Positions 9,901 through 16,824 of a stretch of 41,589 nt of DNA are shown here, in pieces (the first letter of the stretch is position 1; every line of letters begins with the position of its first letter). The stretch lies in assembly GCF_000143415.4 (NCBI RefSeq), contig NW_003314344.1:640296-681884 (forward strand), read 5' to 3'. Position numbers and translations under genes: made by a program. The DNA is from Selaginella moellendorffii (taxonomy: Eukaryota > Streptophyta > Lycopodiopsida > Selaginellales > Selaginellaceae). The notes under the pieces are model-generated. The model did no database searches. It had not been told where the DNA came from and was given only the letters and a program-made list of their open reading frames with translations.

Positions 9901-10347
9901 TCGCGATTGCCACGAGCTCCTGATGCTAGGTCATGGGATCAATATTTGACAAGCATTCTTCCACTTGTCCGAGCAGAGTCTGCTGAACACTTAGGCCGCG
10001 TACAAGTGGGACAACAACGGCGCTACAATTCCCATCATCGTCCACCAGCGGAGTACAAAGTGGATGATTTGGTGTTAGTCTGTTTTCCCCATCTTACGGT
10101 ACGTGGTTTATCTAAGGGGCTCCTTGCGCAGTGGAAAGGACCGTATCGGGTGTTGCGACAAGTTGGACCACAAGTTTATGAGGTTCGGCATGACGTTCAG
10201 CAGGCCGATCCTCCGGAGATTGTGCATGTGCAGCGGTTAAAACGCTTCATACAGAGGGATCAGGAGCAGTTAATACCGTCTACAGATCCACCGATGCCTC
10301 CTCCTGACGTTCCTCCAGATCCCGGCCCATCTACAAGAGAACCCTGA
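6976..10347 (+). CDS. pol: Gypsy Pol polyprotein (PR-RT-RH-INT)
   Basis: 1123 codons. Aspartic protease motif LVDTG has Asp at residue 22, but the next residue is Leu instead of the usual Ala/Ser/Thr. Reverse transcriptase spans about 215-400, with LDLASGYWQ and FIDD (Asp 357 and 358; usually YIDD or YVDD). RNase H starts near Asp 506 and ends with an ADALSR motif. Integrase has an HHCC zinc domain (His 747 and 755, two downstream Cys) and the catalytic triad Asp 817, Asp 877, Glu 913, with exactly 35 residues between the last two. The C-terminus carries a GPY/F-like KGPYRVL segment and no chromodomain. The first ATG of the open frame was taken as the start; an upstream stop in this frame is at 6946-6948. 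Confidence 0.93.
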   Translation: MFTFQARFYNKRSPILLSVLVDTGLSLSYIARPVATRCRLHLRRAADPVFILYSNGRTHACARDEADLVVRVGDLELELQSLRVVPSQAFDLILGMDWLQHNHAKCDFEAFPPCLILPYVSSIPLTSVPLHPSTSTSASIAFVPPLFPFVFPSCSALPFSDPSDDLCVATVDQLMKEYSDLFEFDLSSGAKIATRHPIPTGDARPIKVPVRHRSPKEIKILRANIKEMLEKGVIRKSRSPWACEPHLVTKPNGSIHFCIDYRPLNEVTIPDVYPLPHTADLLDRLGRSRWFTKLDLASGYWQVPMAEDDIPKTAFRTPFGLYEFLVMPFGLNNAPATFQRMMDEVLCDMPVTADFIDDVLIHSEGTWEEHVRDVCKMLDRLRDVGLKLKRSKCVFGSKDTTYLGYRISREGLQVDPDKLVAVLKFPTPKCVNDVQRFLGKVQYLGRFVDHLSDRTLPLRALLKSSTSSFIWSPDCERAFVNLKELLTTPPVLAYPDYTRPFILRVDASDIGLGGVLMQESSSVPGQRHPIAYISRTLQPAEMNYSTTENECLAAVWGFEKLHAYLHGSRTLLEGDHAAVTSLLKWKNLVGRTARWALKLQIYDFDVVHRPGSSMGDADALSRAPLPSPLTSHVSDEPVVPASVDFLDEDSVPSAVAVLDVQCPQGVKQDLPSLDEVREAQKIEPWIRRLRDGFENPASLADNLPFWHLHSQYRLEDGLLYFVGTDPDAHLRLVVPSVFIPRFLHAYHDSPILGGHMGHRRVTEKLHKSFYWPEMRRDIIRYVRSCVWCQARNTPPCAAEGRLESIAVSRPFELVAFDLMGPFPRSTAGNEYVIIASDYLTRWVEVGALASASATAVGYFLLNRVVFQHSCPERILSDNGPAFMAEVFHVLTSRLGIRHTFTSAYHPQSDGLVERLVRTFKGMIAKYVNFQHSDWDGYLPSLRYAYVTGVQSSVGASPYKLLYGHDPILPTELGLPSRLPRAPDARSWDQYLTSILPLVRAESAEHLGRVQVGQQRRYNSHHRPPAEYKVDDLVLVCFPHLTVRGLSKGLLAQWKGPYRVLRQVGPQVYEVRHDVQQADPPEIVHVQRLKRFIQRDQEQLIPSTDPPMPPPDVPPDPGPSTREP

Positions 10348-10364
10348 CGGCCTTCCATTATTCC

Positions 10365-10379
10365 GAGAGGAGGGGATGA
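10365..10379 (+). other. Polypurine tract of the young gypsy element
   Basis: gagaggaggggatga directly precedes the 3' LTR. It is the expected primer site for plus-strand synthesis. Confidence 0.8.
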
Positions 10380-10553
10380 TGTGAGGGCCAAGTGTACGGC
10401 TACGATGCCGTATACTAATATTAACGTAGTGGATTTTGGTAGCCGTCGGATTGGTTTCAATCCGGACCACTCGCTCCTGTATATAAGCTAGGGTTTTTGG
10501 GCTAATTGATATGCACATTTCTGTATTCCCTTTCCATATTCCATGCACTCACA
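10380..10553 (+). repeat. 3' LTR (174 bp)
   Basis: 171 of 174 positions equal the 5' LTR. Its CTCACA end abuts aaag, the likely target-site duplication. Confidence 0.95.
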
Positions 10554-10953
10554 AAAGAATATTATAAATTTCATATGGAAACTATATCCATCATCCATTA
10601 TTATTATTACAAGTGTCTTCATGGAAGAATATTATAAAATCCATATCCATTATCTATTATTATTATTGCAAGTGTCTTGATAGCAAAAGCTCTAACCATG
10701 TTATAATCATTAGATAAGTTTAGAGGTATCTTCCTATCACAATGAGTGAAGGAATGAGAGAGCAAAAACGTAAAATTCTTTGCTATATAAATACTAGTAA
10801 TGAATGAAAAAGTGGCAAGCCAAAAATGAAACTCCATTTTCTCTAAAGAAAGTCAAAAACCAAAATCTACGAACTCGCAAATTATTTGAGTTCCATTTGC
10901 AAATAAGATATTTTTTGGTCGTTAGTTTCTTTTCAGACCAAATTTGAAAACAA
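10554..10953. other. AT-rich spacer between gypsy 3' LTR and tRNA gene
   Basis: Contains an imperfect local duplication ('agaatattataaa...ccat...tccattattattatt' at about 10556-10615 and 10625-10672). No gene is recognised. Confidence 0.55.
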
Positions 10954-11038
10954 TGGGATGAGAGAGGCTCGAACTCTCGACCTCAGGATTTCTCAGCAGC
11001 TATGAGACCTACGCGCTGACCAACTGCGCCACCATCCC
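10954..11038 (-). tRNA. Elongator tRNA-Met (CAT) with 11-nt intron
   Basis: On the minus strand the gene begins GGGATGG and ends TCATCCC plus discriminator A; the acceptor arms pair with one G-T. The D arm reads GCGCAGTTGGTCAGCGC. The anticodon arm reads CTCATA, then an extra GCTGCTGAGAA, then ATCCTGAG. The T arm is GAGAGTTCGAGCCTCTC. Removing the 11-nt insert after the nucleotide 3' of the anticodon gives a 74-nt tRNA. Plant elongator tRNA-Met genes are known to carry an intron at this position, which supports elongator rather than initiator identity. A T-run is not prominent just downstream. Confidence 0.95.
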
Positions 11039-11328
11039 TTACATTTTATTTTAACATGATCATACTAAACAAATTTATCTTAGGATTGATCAAGAAAAAA
11101 TGGCCACCTTTTTCTTTTCAAAGGGTTGATCATATCAACACTAAATCTTGGATCAGATGAGTATACTTAGAGCATGTTCTCAACTCATGGTGAGAACAAA
11201 TATTTGATGAACCAGTGATAATTAAGGACATTAATGTTAAACTTTGATTACCAAGAATATCTTAGAATATGCCTAGATATTCTAGGTATATTCTTACACA
11301 CCTAAAAAAGATTTTTTCTTCTCAAACC

Positions 11329-12186
11329 ATGGAGGCCGAAAAGCGAGCCTGCGATTCCAGGTACAACATGGATTTCAGTATCAAACAGCAGCTGGAAGTG
11401 GAGGTGAGCCGGAGGAACAAACCGTCTCCCTTGAGCAAGCTCGAATCGGACGTGAAAAGGCAGGAAGCGGCACTGCAAAAGGCTCAAGAGGAGCACAAGA
11501 TTGAGCAAACAAAGCTGCGAGCAGATGTCAAAGTAGCGCTGAGCAAGCTAGAAGAGCAGCACAAGATCGACCAGGAAGCGGCAGTGCGCAAGCTGGTCGA
11601 GCGCTTGAACGATCGCGAGACTGGCTTCATCAACCTTGTGTTCAAAAAGATCCAGGATGACTACCTCAAGCTGGGAGAGCAGCACAAGATCGGGCAAGAC
11701 AAGCTCCAAGAGCAAGTGGAAAGGCAGCTGCGCAAGTTGGAAGAGCAGCACAAGATGGAGCACGAGACCATGGAGCGCGTGCACGAGATCCAGAGCAGCT
11801 TCAACAATCTTGCAATGGAAAAGATGGATGCGCAGCAGGTGATCAGAGAGGATTGCGAGAGGCAGGAGGCGGCGCTGCGCAAGCTGGAAGAAGAGCTCCA
11901 GATCAAGCTCAAGGCGGTCAATGACCACCAGGAGATGGCAAGGGAGGTCCTCACCAGGCTCGTACACGATTCCACTAGGCAGGAAGCGGCACTGGACAAG
12001 ATCCACAGTCTCAACCTTGTGTACAAGCTCGAGAAGTTGGAAGCAGCGGTGCACAAGCTCCAAACCCCGCTGCCCACGAAGCCCGACACGATGGTTCAGC
12101 CACCCACGAAGATCTCTTTGGAAGCCTATCGCAGGATCGGACTTATAAAGATGGCATCGCAGTTCTTGCGAACTTTAAAACGATGA
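11329..12186 (+). CDS. Coiled-coil protein of unknown function
   Basis: 285 codons from ATG 11329 (CAAACCATGG context). An in-frame ATG at 11269 lies in AT-rich sequence of 5' flank character and is less likely. The protein is rich in Glu, Lys, Gln and Leu, with no signal peptide or membrane segment. It is built from heptad-like repeats with a recurring core: variants of EEQHKI(x)Q appear at least four times (EEHKIEQ, EEQHKIDQ, GEQHKIGQ, EEQHKMEH). A second recurring phrase is RQEAAL(x)K. It probably forms a long dimeric coiled coil. No enzymatic motif is visible. The last 30 residues are less charged and Pro-containing. Base composition is GC-rich, like the PPR and CRK genes, so it is probably a real host gene without introns. 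Confidence 0.7.
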   Translation: MEAEKRACDSRYNMDFSIKQQLEVEVSRRNKPSPLSKLESDVKRQEAALQKAQEEHKIEQTKLRADVKVALSKLEEQHKIDQEAAVRKLVERLNDRETGFINLVFKKIQDDYLKLGEQHKIGQDKLQEQVERQLRKLEEQHKMEHETMERVHEIQSSFNNLAMEKMDAQQVIREDCERQEAALRKLEEELQIKLKAVNDHQEMAREVLTRLVHDSTRQEAALDKIHSLNLVYKLEKLEAAVHKLQTPLPTKPDTMVQPPTKISLEAYRRIGLIKMASQFLRTLKR

Positions 12187-12269
12187 TCATCTTAGTTTCT
12201 ATATATTCTTGATATCTTTGTTTAATGAGTCCCAGCAATGCCTTCATCACAACCTCTTCCGGAGATGGA

Positions 12270-12600
12270 GCCCGTTCCCAACTCGTCCAAACGCATCGCC
12301 GATCCATCCGGCCACCATGACGTCCCCGAGAAGGCGACACCTCGTCCTGTTCCAGCAAAGCTTGAAAAAATCCCCGTGCTTGCCCTTTCCAGGCATATCC
12401 ACAGATCATCACTCTCCAGGACACAAGATCTCGCTGAGGCATAAACTATCGTTCTTGTAAAGATTCCCGTCCAGGAGATCTCGTCCTTCTGATGCATCGT
12501 CTCAAAGAACTCTTTTAAGTTCCTCCAGGTCCAATCCCAGGGCAGATATTCATCTGTCAATCGTCTCCCACGAAACTCTATCCCTGCTCGGCATCTCATC
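12270..12600 (-). pseudogene. PPR gene fragment, frameshifted
   Basis: In one minus frame (12599 downward) an EFFETMHQKDEISW phrase is seen. In another frame (12442 downward) MPQRDLVSWRVMICGYAWKG is seen. Both are typical PLS-class PPR repeat text ('F..MP.RD.VSW..MI.GYA..G'). The two pieces need a frame change and are flanked by sequence without PPR character. This looks like a decayed paralogue near the intact PPR gene at 14369. Confidence 0.7.
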
Positions 12601-12772
12601 GAAAACTTCCTTTGATTTCTCGCTATGCCCGTTTTGGGCCCATGCTCCTGCCAAGGAGAAAACGCTTATCTCTCAAAACAGCATTCTGCTGCCTCGACGC
12701 TCCCACGGTTCCGATACAAGCCCACGACAAGAAGCCTGTGTTCTTGGCTGACGTGTGCATAAATACGTAGAT

Positions 12773-13961
12773 TTACGCTGACGTGTTGTCCACGCCAGCA
12801 TGAATGAGATGTTTGGTAGTTGCTCTGTTTCTTTCCAGGTCGCATTTCTTTCGGAGGCATTCGTCTCTTGGCATCCGTGCTGGCAGCAGTTCCACCGTGT
12901 CGCAGTAAATCACGACCCTAACTCCCAGAGACCTGTCATGTTGGGTAGTGTATTTCCAAGAATGAGAAAATGAATAGTAAGATTCTTGCGCTTGCAATTG
13001 GAGACACCTCCAGGCACAAATGACTGCAATATTACAGATCAGTTAAGAAAACAAAGTGTGAAGAGAAATTGTCACCTGAAAAGAATAAGAGTCAGCGTCT
13101 CCATGTTGTGAAAATAAGACAAAAAATGGTCGCTGTCAAAACATAGGAGGGAATCCAACTGGCCAAGTGACAAGCTTCGCCTGTCAGGAGGACAGGAATT
13201 ACAAAATGAGGCTGTCCTTAAATCCGCGGAGCGCAACCGGATGCACTCGAGAAGATCTTGTAATTCTGTCATAGGGTCTGAACCCCACCCTGAAAAACTG
13301 CAACTTCGGGGCGTCCATGATCCCAAGGTGACACCGTGGCTCATACACGCTGAGAACCCGGAGGCTCCCACTCCAGACTGTAAGAGTGTTGTCGCCCAGG
13401 CGGTTGACAGCGCTCAAGATCTGGAGCTTCGGGCATGATGAGAGCAGCATCTGGAGCAGCGCATTGGAGACGGGCGAGTGGAACTCGCACACGTTCAAGG
13501 ACTGGAGAGACCACGACACCAAGCTCTGGGTGGTAGCGAACATCCCAGTTATCTGAACGCTCTGAATCGCGGTGCAGCAGGCGATCGAGCTCCAGACCCC
13601 CGGTCCTCATATTTAACGACGCAAACCATACGGAGCTATCTTGAGTGAGAGTTTTGTGAGGGAGCCAGCAGCCCAGGCAAGCCAGTGACCGCTAGCTTCC
13701 CGATCGTATTCGACACCACCATCGCCGCCACAGTCGAGATAGACGGTGAGCTCCTTGAGGCAGCCGTTGTCCTTGGCGCGTCGGAGGACGCTGGAGATTA
13801 CATCCTCGGCGCCCCTCAGCTCCTCGTTGGTACTCGCCGGGAAGTCGAAGGGCCCAGCGAAGCTCCTCCCATCGCTTGCACACCAGCGCGCATCGGGCGA
13901 GCGTCCGCACATCCTCCACCTTGCTCAAGATCTCCACCAGGGAGCAATCATCCAACTCCAT
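12773..13961 (-). pseudogene. F-box/LRR-like gene, probably broken
   Basis: ATG at 13961 starts MELDDCSLVEILSKV followed by RCALVCKRWEEL, a clear N-terminal F-box that would bind SKP1 in an SCF ubiquitin ligase. Downstream text is LRR-like and still readable, e.g. LKELTVYLDCGG, LTKLSLKI, LQSLNVCEFHSP, CPKLQILSAVNRL and LRVLSVYEP. The reading frame shifts once after the F-box (about 13850). A 44-bp GT-AG intron there could also join the frames. In-frame TAA and TGA then follow near 13610-13615. A further frame change lies near 13260. A last exon may run 13035-12773 after a GT-AG intron. With at least two uncorrected breaks I favour a pseudogene, but an alternative exon model cannot be excluded. 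Confidence 0.65.
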
Positions 13962-14250
13962 GCTTCACCGCATTGCAAAACCGTTCCACTCTCACCGCTT
14001 AAATAGATCGCGCGGGGTGTTTTAAAGCTTAGAACAAAAATCCCCGTACCAGTAGATATTTGTCTTTCGTACGCCACGTAGACCGTAGGGGAGGGCTTGG
14101 GGCGCCATGGTTTCTCGAAGGTAAGCAAGGCATTTGGGCTTTCCAATTGCTCAAACTCTCTTGCATCGCAGACCGCATGAGCGTGCGAAGCTGGATTCTA
14201 GATCTAATCTTTGAAAGATCCGATTTGCAAGAAACGTGGTAGCGGCTACC

Positions 14251-14372
14251 ATGGATTTTCGAGGTAAGATATTTCTCCTCTTGAGCCTTAGGTACTTTTC
14301 ACTGATATATAAGATGGTAACAAGCTTGTCTATTCTTTCTTTGCAGATCACAAGCGATCTCGCCCGCCATGA
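14251..14372 (+). promoter_or_regulatory. Short upstream ORF across a leader intron, touching the PPR start
   Basis: ATG 14251 (TACCATGG context) opens a short frame interrupted by a GT-AG intron at 14264-14346. After splicing it encodes 12 residues, and its TGA at 14370-14372 overlaps the PPR ATG at 14369 as ATGA. This would make PPR translation depend on reinitiation or leaky scanning. The intron signals (gaggtaag, tttgcag) are good. No transcript evidence is available. Confidence 0.5.
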
Positions 14373-16609
14373 AACCTTCGAGAGAAGCAGCATCACTGCT
14401 GCCTGGAACACACATTCTTTCATCAGATCCTCAGGTCTCATCGGTGATCTTCGAGCTAAAGTCCGCTGCTCGATCCAAAGACTTGGAAAGTGGCAAAGAG
14501 ATTCACGCTCGTGCCACTGAGAGCGGCAAAAACACCGACATCTACGTTGCAAACTCTCTGATCGGTATGTACGGAAAATGTGGCAGCATGGCCGAAGCTC
14601 GCGGTGTTTTCGACAAGATCACAGCTCCAACCATCGTCTCATGGAACTCTCTCATCCTCGGCTACGCTGACAACGGAGAAGCTTTCCAGGCACTGGAACT
14701 CTTCGCACGAATCGCCAACCTCTCGACGATCTCTCCAGACCGCGCGACGTTTCTGGCGGCTCTCAAAGCTTGCAGCAAGCTAGCTGCGATCGAAAAAACC
14801 GATTTTCTTGATCGCGGGAGCTCCAAGTTCGTCAAGATCAAGAGCCTCGAGATGGCTATGGCGGTCCACTCTCGGTGCGAGCAAGCCAGATGGCACACAG
14901 ACATGCGCATCGCCAGCGCTTTGATCGACGCGTATGGGAAATCCAGGTGCATGGCTTCTGCTCGGATGATCTTCGAGAGAATGGAAACTCACGACGTTGT
15001 CTCGTGGACTTCCATGATCATGGGATATGCCGACGATGAAGATGGCCTCTCGGGATTAGAGCTCTTCCAAGAATTCATGGCGAGCAGCACCGATCGATCC
15101 AGTGGCAGGAGTTTTGTGGCGGCGCTCAAGTCGTGTTCCGGCCTGGCCGCGAGGGAAGAACGCCAGAAGAAATTCTCTGGAAAGTTGGCGGCGATTAAGA
15201 TGGTGTCGCTGGAGCGAGCGGTGTTTCTCCACCGCGAGGCAGCAAAGAGAGGCTTTGATCTGGACATGTTTGTCGCAAGCACGCTGGTGGATCTCTACGC
15301 AAAGTGTGGGAGCGTGGATCTCGCTCGAGCGGTGTTTGACAGGCTCGATCATCGATTCAAGACCACCAATCCAGTGGCGTGGAACGCATTGATGCTGGGG
15401 TATGTGGATCTCGGCCAGGCAGCGATGGCGCTGGATCTCTTCTCGCAGATGATGCTGCTGGATAGATCGAAAAAAGAGATATTTGGCGACGCGAGGACGA
15501 TCGTCGCGGCCGCCAATGCGTGCACGAGCATGGCCGCCAGCGAGCAATCCTCCCGAATCCCCGAATCCATCGATAGCGATGGAGGAAGAAGAAGAAGAGT
15601 TTGTGTGATCAAAGTGGAGAGCTTGAGCACGGGCATGGCAATCCACTCGAGAGCTCGCGGTCTGGGCGTGGAGCTGGATGGATTCGTGGCAAGCGCACTG
15701 ATTAATATGTACTCGAAGTGTGGGAGCACGATCGACGCGCACAGGATCTTCGCCATGCTCGGCGACGAAGAGCTCGATGATCCGGCGCCTTGGAACGCTT
15801 TGATCCTTGGCTATCTCGAGAATGGCCAGCCCCAGGAATCCCTGGCGCTGCTCGCAGCGATGCGATCTTCTCCTCGCTCGATGGTCATGGACGCGAGGAG
15901 CTATGCCACCGCGATCCGGGCGCATGGAAGTGTCATGGATCTGGAAGGAATTCGCAAGCTCCACGCGGAGATCGACCGCGCAAGCCGTGAATCGGGGCGA
16001 GATCTCATCGACCCGGTCGTGGCGAGCTGCCTGGTGGATGCGTATGGGCGATGCGGCAGCATGGACGAGGCCGAGAGATTCTTCGCCTCTTCCTCCTCGT
16101 CGCGAGATCTCATCTCCTGGAGCGCTCTCGTCGCGGGATATAGCCGCCAGGGCGACGCAGAGAGGGCGATCTATCACTTCCAGCGGATGAGAGACGAGGG
16201 ATTCGATGCCCACGATCGTGCGGCGGCGCTGCTGTGCGTGCTCAGCGCTTGCGCCCACACTGGCCGCGTGGAACAGGGGAAGAAATTCCTTGCGGAGATC
16301 CTGGGATCGTCCTTGTCTATGGCTGGGATTGGGATCGAGCACTACCACTGCGCGATCGACATGCTGGGGCGAGCGGATCGGCTAGAAGAGGCGGTGGCGC
16401 TGGTGGAGAGAGTGAGATCGATGGGATCATCGCGATCGGCGATGCGACCCAATGCTGTCACCTGGTCGAGTGTGATCGATGCGAGCAGGAGATCTGGGCG
16501 CGTGGGCGTGGCGAGGACCGCCTTTGAGGAGCTGGTCAAGTTCCAAGAGGAAGAACAGTGTGAGTGCTCCTCGGCCTACGCGCTCATGGCCGCTGTTTAC
16601 CACGATTGA
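14369..16609 (+). CDS. PLS-class pentatricopeptide repeat protein
   Basis: 746 codons, no intron in the coding part. PPR proteins bind organellar RNA with one repeat per base; PLS-class members mostly act in C-to-U editing. Repeats run from about residue 55 to 740, with diagnostic lines such as VANSLIGMYGKCGS, VSWNSLILGYADNG, VASTLVDLYAKCGS, VASALINMYSKCGS and VASCLVDAYGRCGS. The usual Y-L-M-x-x-IYA stretch that opens the E domain appears at the very end (YALMAAVYHD), and the protein stops there. It has no E+ or DYW deaminase domain, so a DYW partner in trans would be needed for editing. Several repeats carry unusually long inserts rich in Ser and Arg. The N-terminus lacks a strong targeting signal by eye. 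It starts directly at the stop of a short upstream ORF. Confidence 0.93.
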   Translation: MKPSREAASLLPGTHILSSDPQVSSVIFELKSAARSKDLESGKEIHARATESGKNTDIYVANSLIGMYGKCGSMAEARGVFDKITAPTIVSWNSLILGYADNGEAFQALELFARIANLSTISPDRATFLAALKACSKLAAIEKTDFLDRGSSKFVKIKSLEMAMAVHSRCEQARWHTDMRIASALIDAYGKSRCMASARMIFERMETHDVVSWTSMIMGYADDEDGLSGLELFQEFMASSTDRSSGRSFVAALKSCSGLAAREERQKKFSGKLAAIKMVSLERAVFLHREAAKRGFDLDMFVASTLVDLYAKCGSVDLARAVFDRLDHRFKTTNPVAWNALMLGYVDLGQAAMALDLFSQMMLLDRSKKEIFGDARTIVAAANACTSMAASEQSSRIPESIDSDGGRRRRVCVIKVESLSTGMAIHSRARGLGVELDGFVASALINMYSKCGSTIDAHRIFAMLGDEELDDPAPWNALILGYLENGQPQESLALLAAMRSSPRSMVMDARSYATAIRAHGSVMDLEGIRKLHAEIDRASRESGRDLIDPVVASCLVDAYGRCGSMDEAERFFASSSSSRDLISWSALVAGYSRQGDAERAIYHFQRMRDEGFDAHDRAAALLCVLSACAHTGRVEQGKKFLAEILGSSLSMAGIGIEHYHCAIDMLGRADRLEEAVALVERVRSMGSSRSAMRPNAVTWSSVIDASRRSGRVGVARTAFEELVKFQEEEQCECSSAYALMAAVYHD

Positions 16610-16824
16610 CTAAAGTCATGACACGTGTATGGCCTGTCCATCGTCGCTGGGTCAAACTTGGCGGACGGACCAGATCGTTGGAAATTTTAGAAAAACTCCG
16701 GGATCGATTGTTTGCGATGTGTCCAAGAGTTTCTTAGAAAATTGGAAGAAAAGAAGAAGAGAAGATTTTGATCTTTCCCTCGCTACTTCCTATCGATGAA
16801 TTAGCATCGCAAGGAAGAGAAACC

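Larger units (their letters stand above)
5546..10553 (+). mobile_element. Near-intact Ty3/gypsy LTR retrotransposon (5.0 kb)
   Basis: Two 174-bp LTRs (TGTGAG...CTCACA) flank a leader, a gag ORF, a pol ORF and a purine tract. The LTRs differ at three positions, which suggests a recent insertion. The 4-bp flank aaag occurs on both sides (5542-5545 and 10554-10557) and is a plausible target-site duplication, though 5 bp is more usual for gypsy. Pol order is PR-RT-RH-INT, as expected for Ty3/gypsy. No chromodomain is seen at the C-terminus. Gag and pol lie in different frames and do not overlap. Two protein motifs depart from the usual form (DTGL in protease, FIDD in RT), so activity is uncertain. 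Confidence 0.95.

Noticed and set aside
11302-12089. Long minus-strand ORFs opposite the coiled-coil gene
   Set aside because: Leu/Ser-rich antisense of Glu/Lys-rich repeats; no independent support.
15056-16348. 430-codon minus-strand ORF opposite the PPR gene
   Set aside because: Antisense of a GC-rich coding sequence; composition artefact with no recognised domain.
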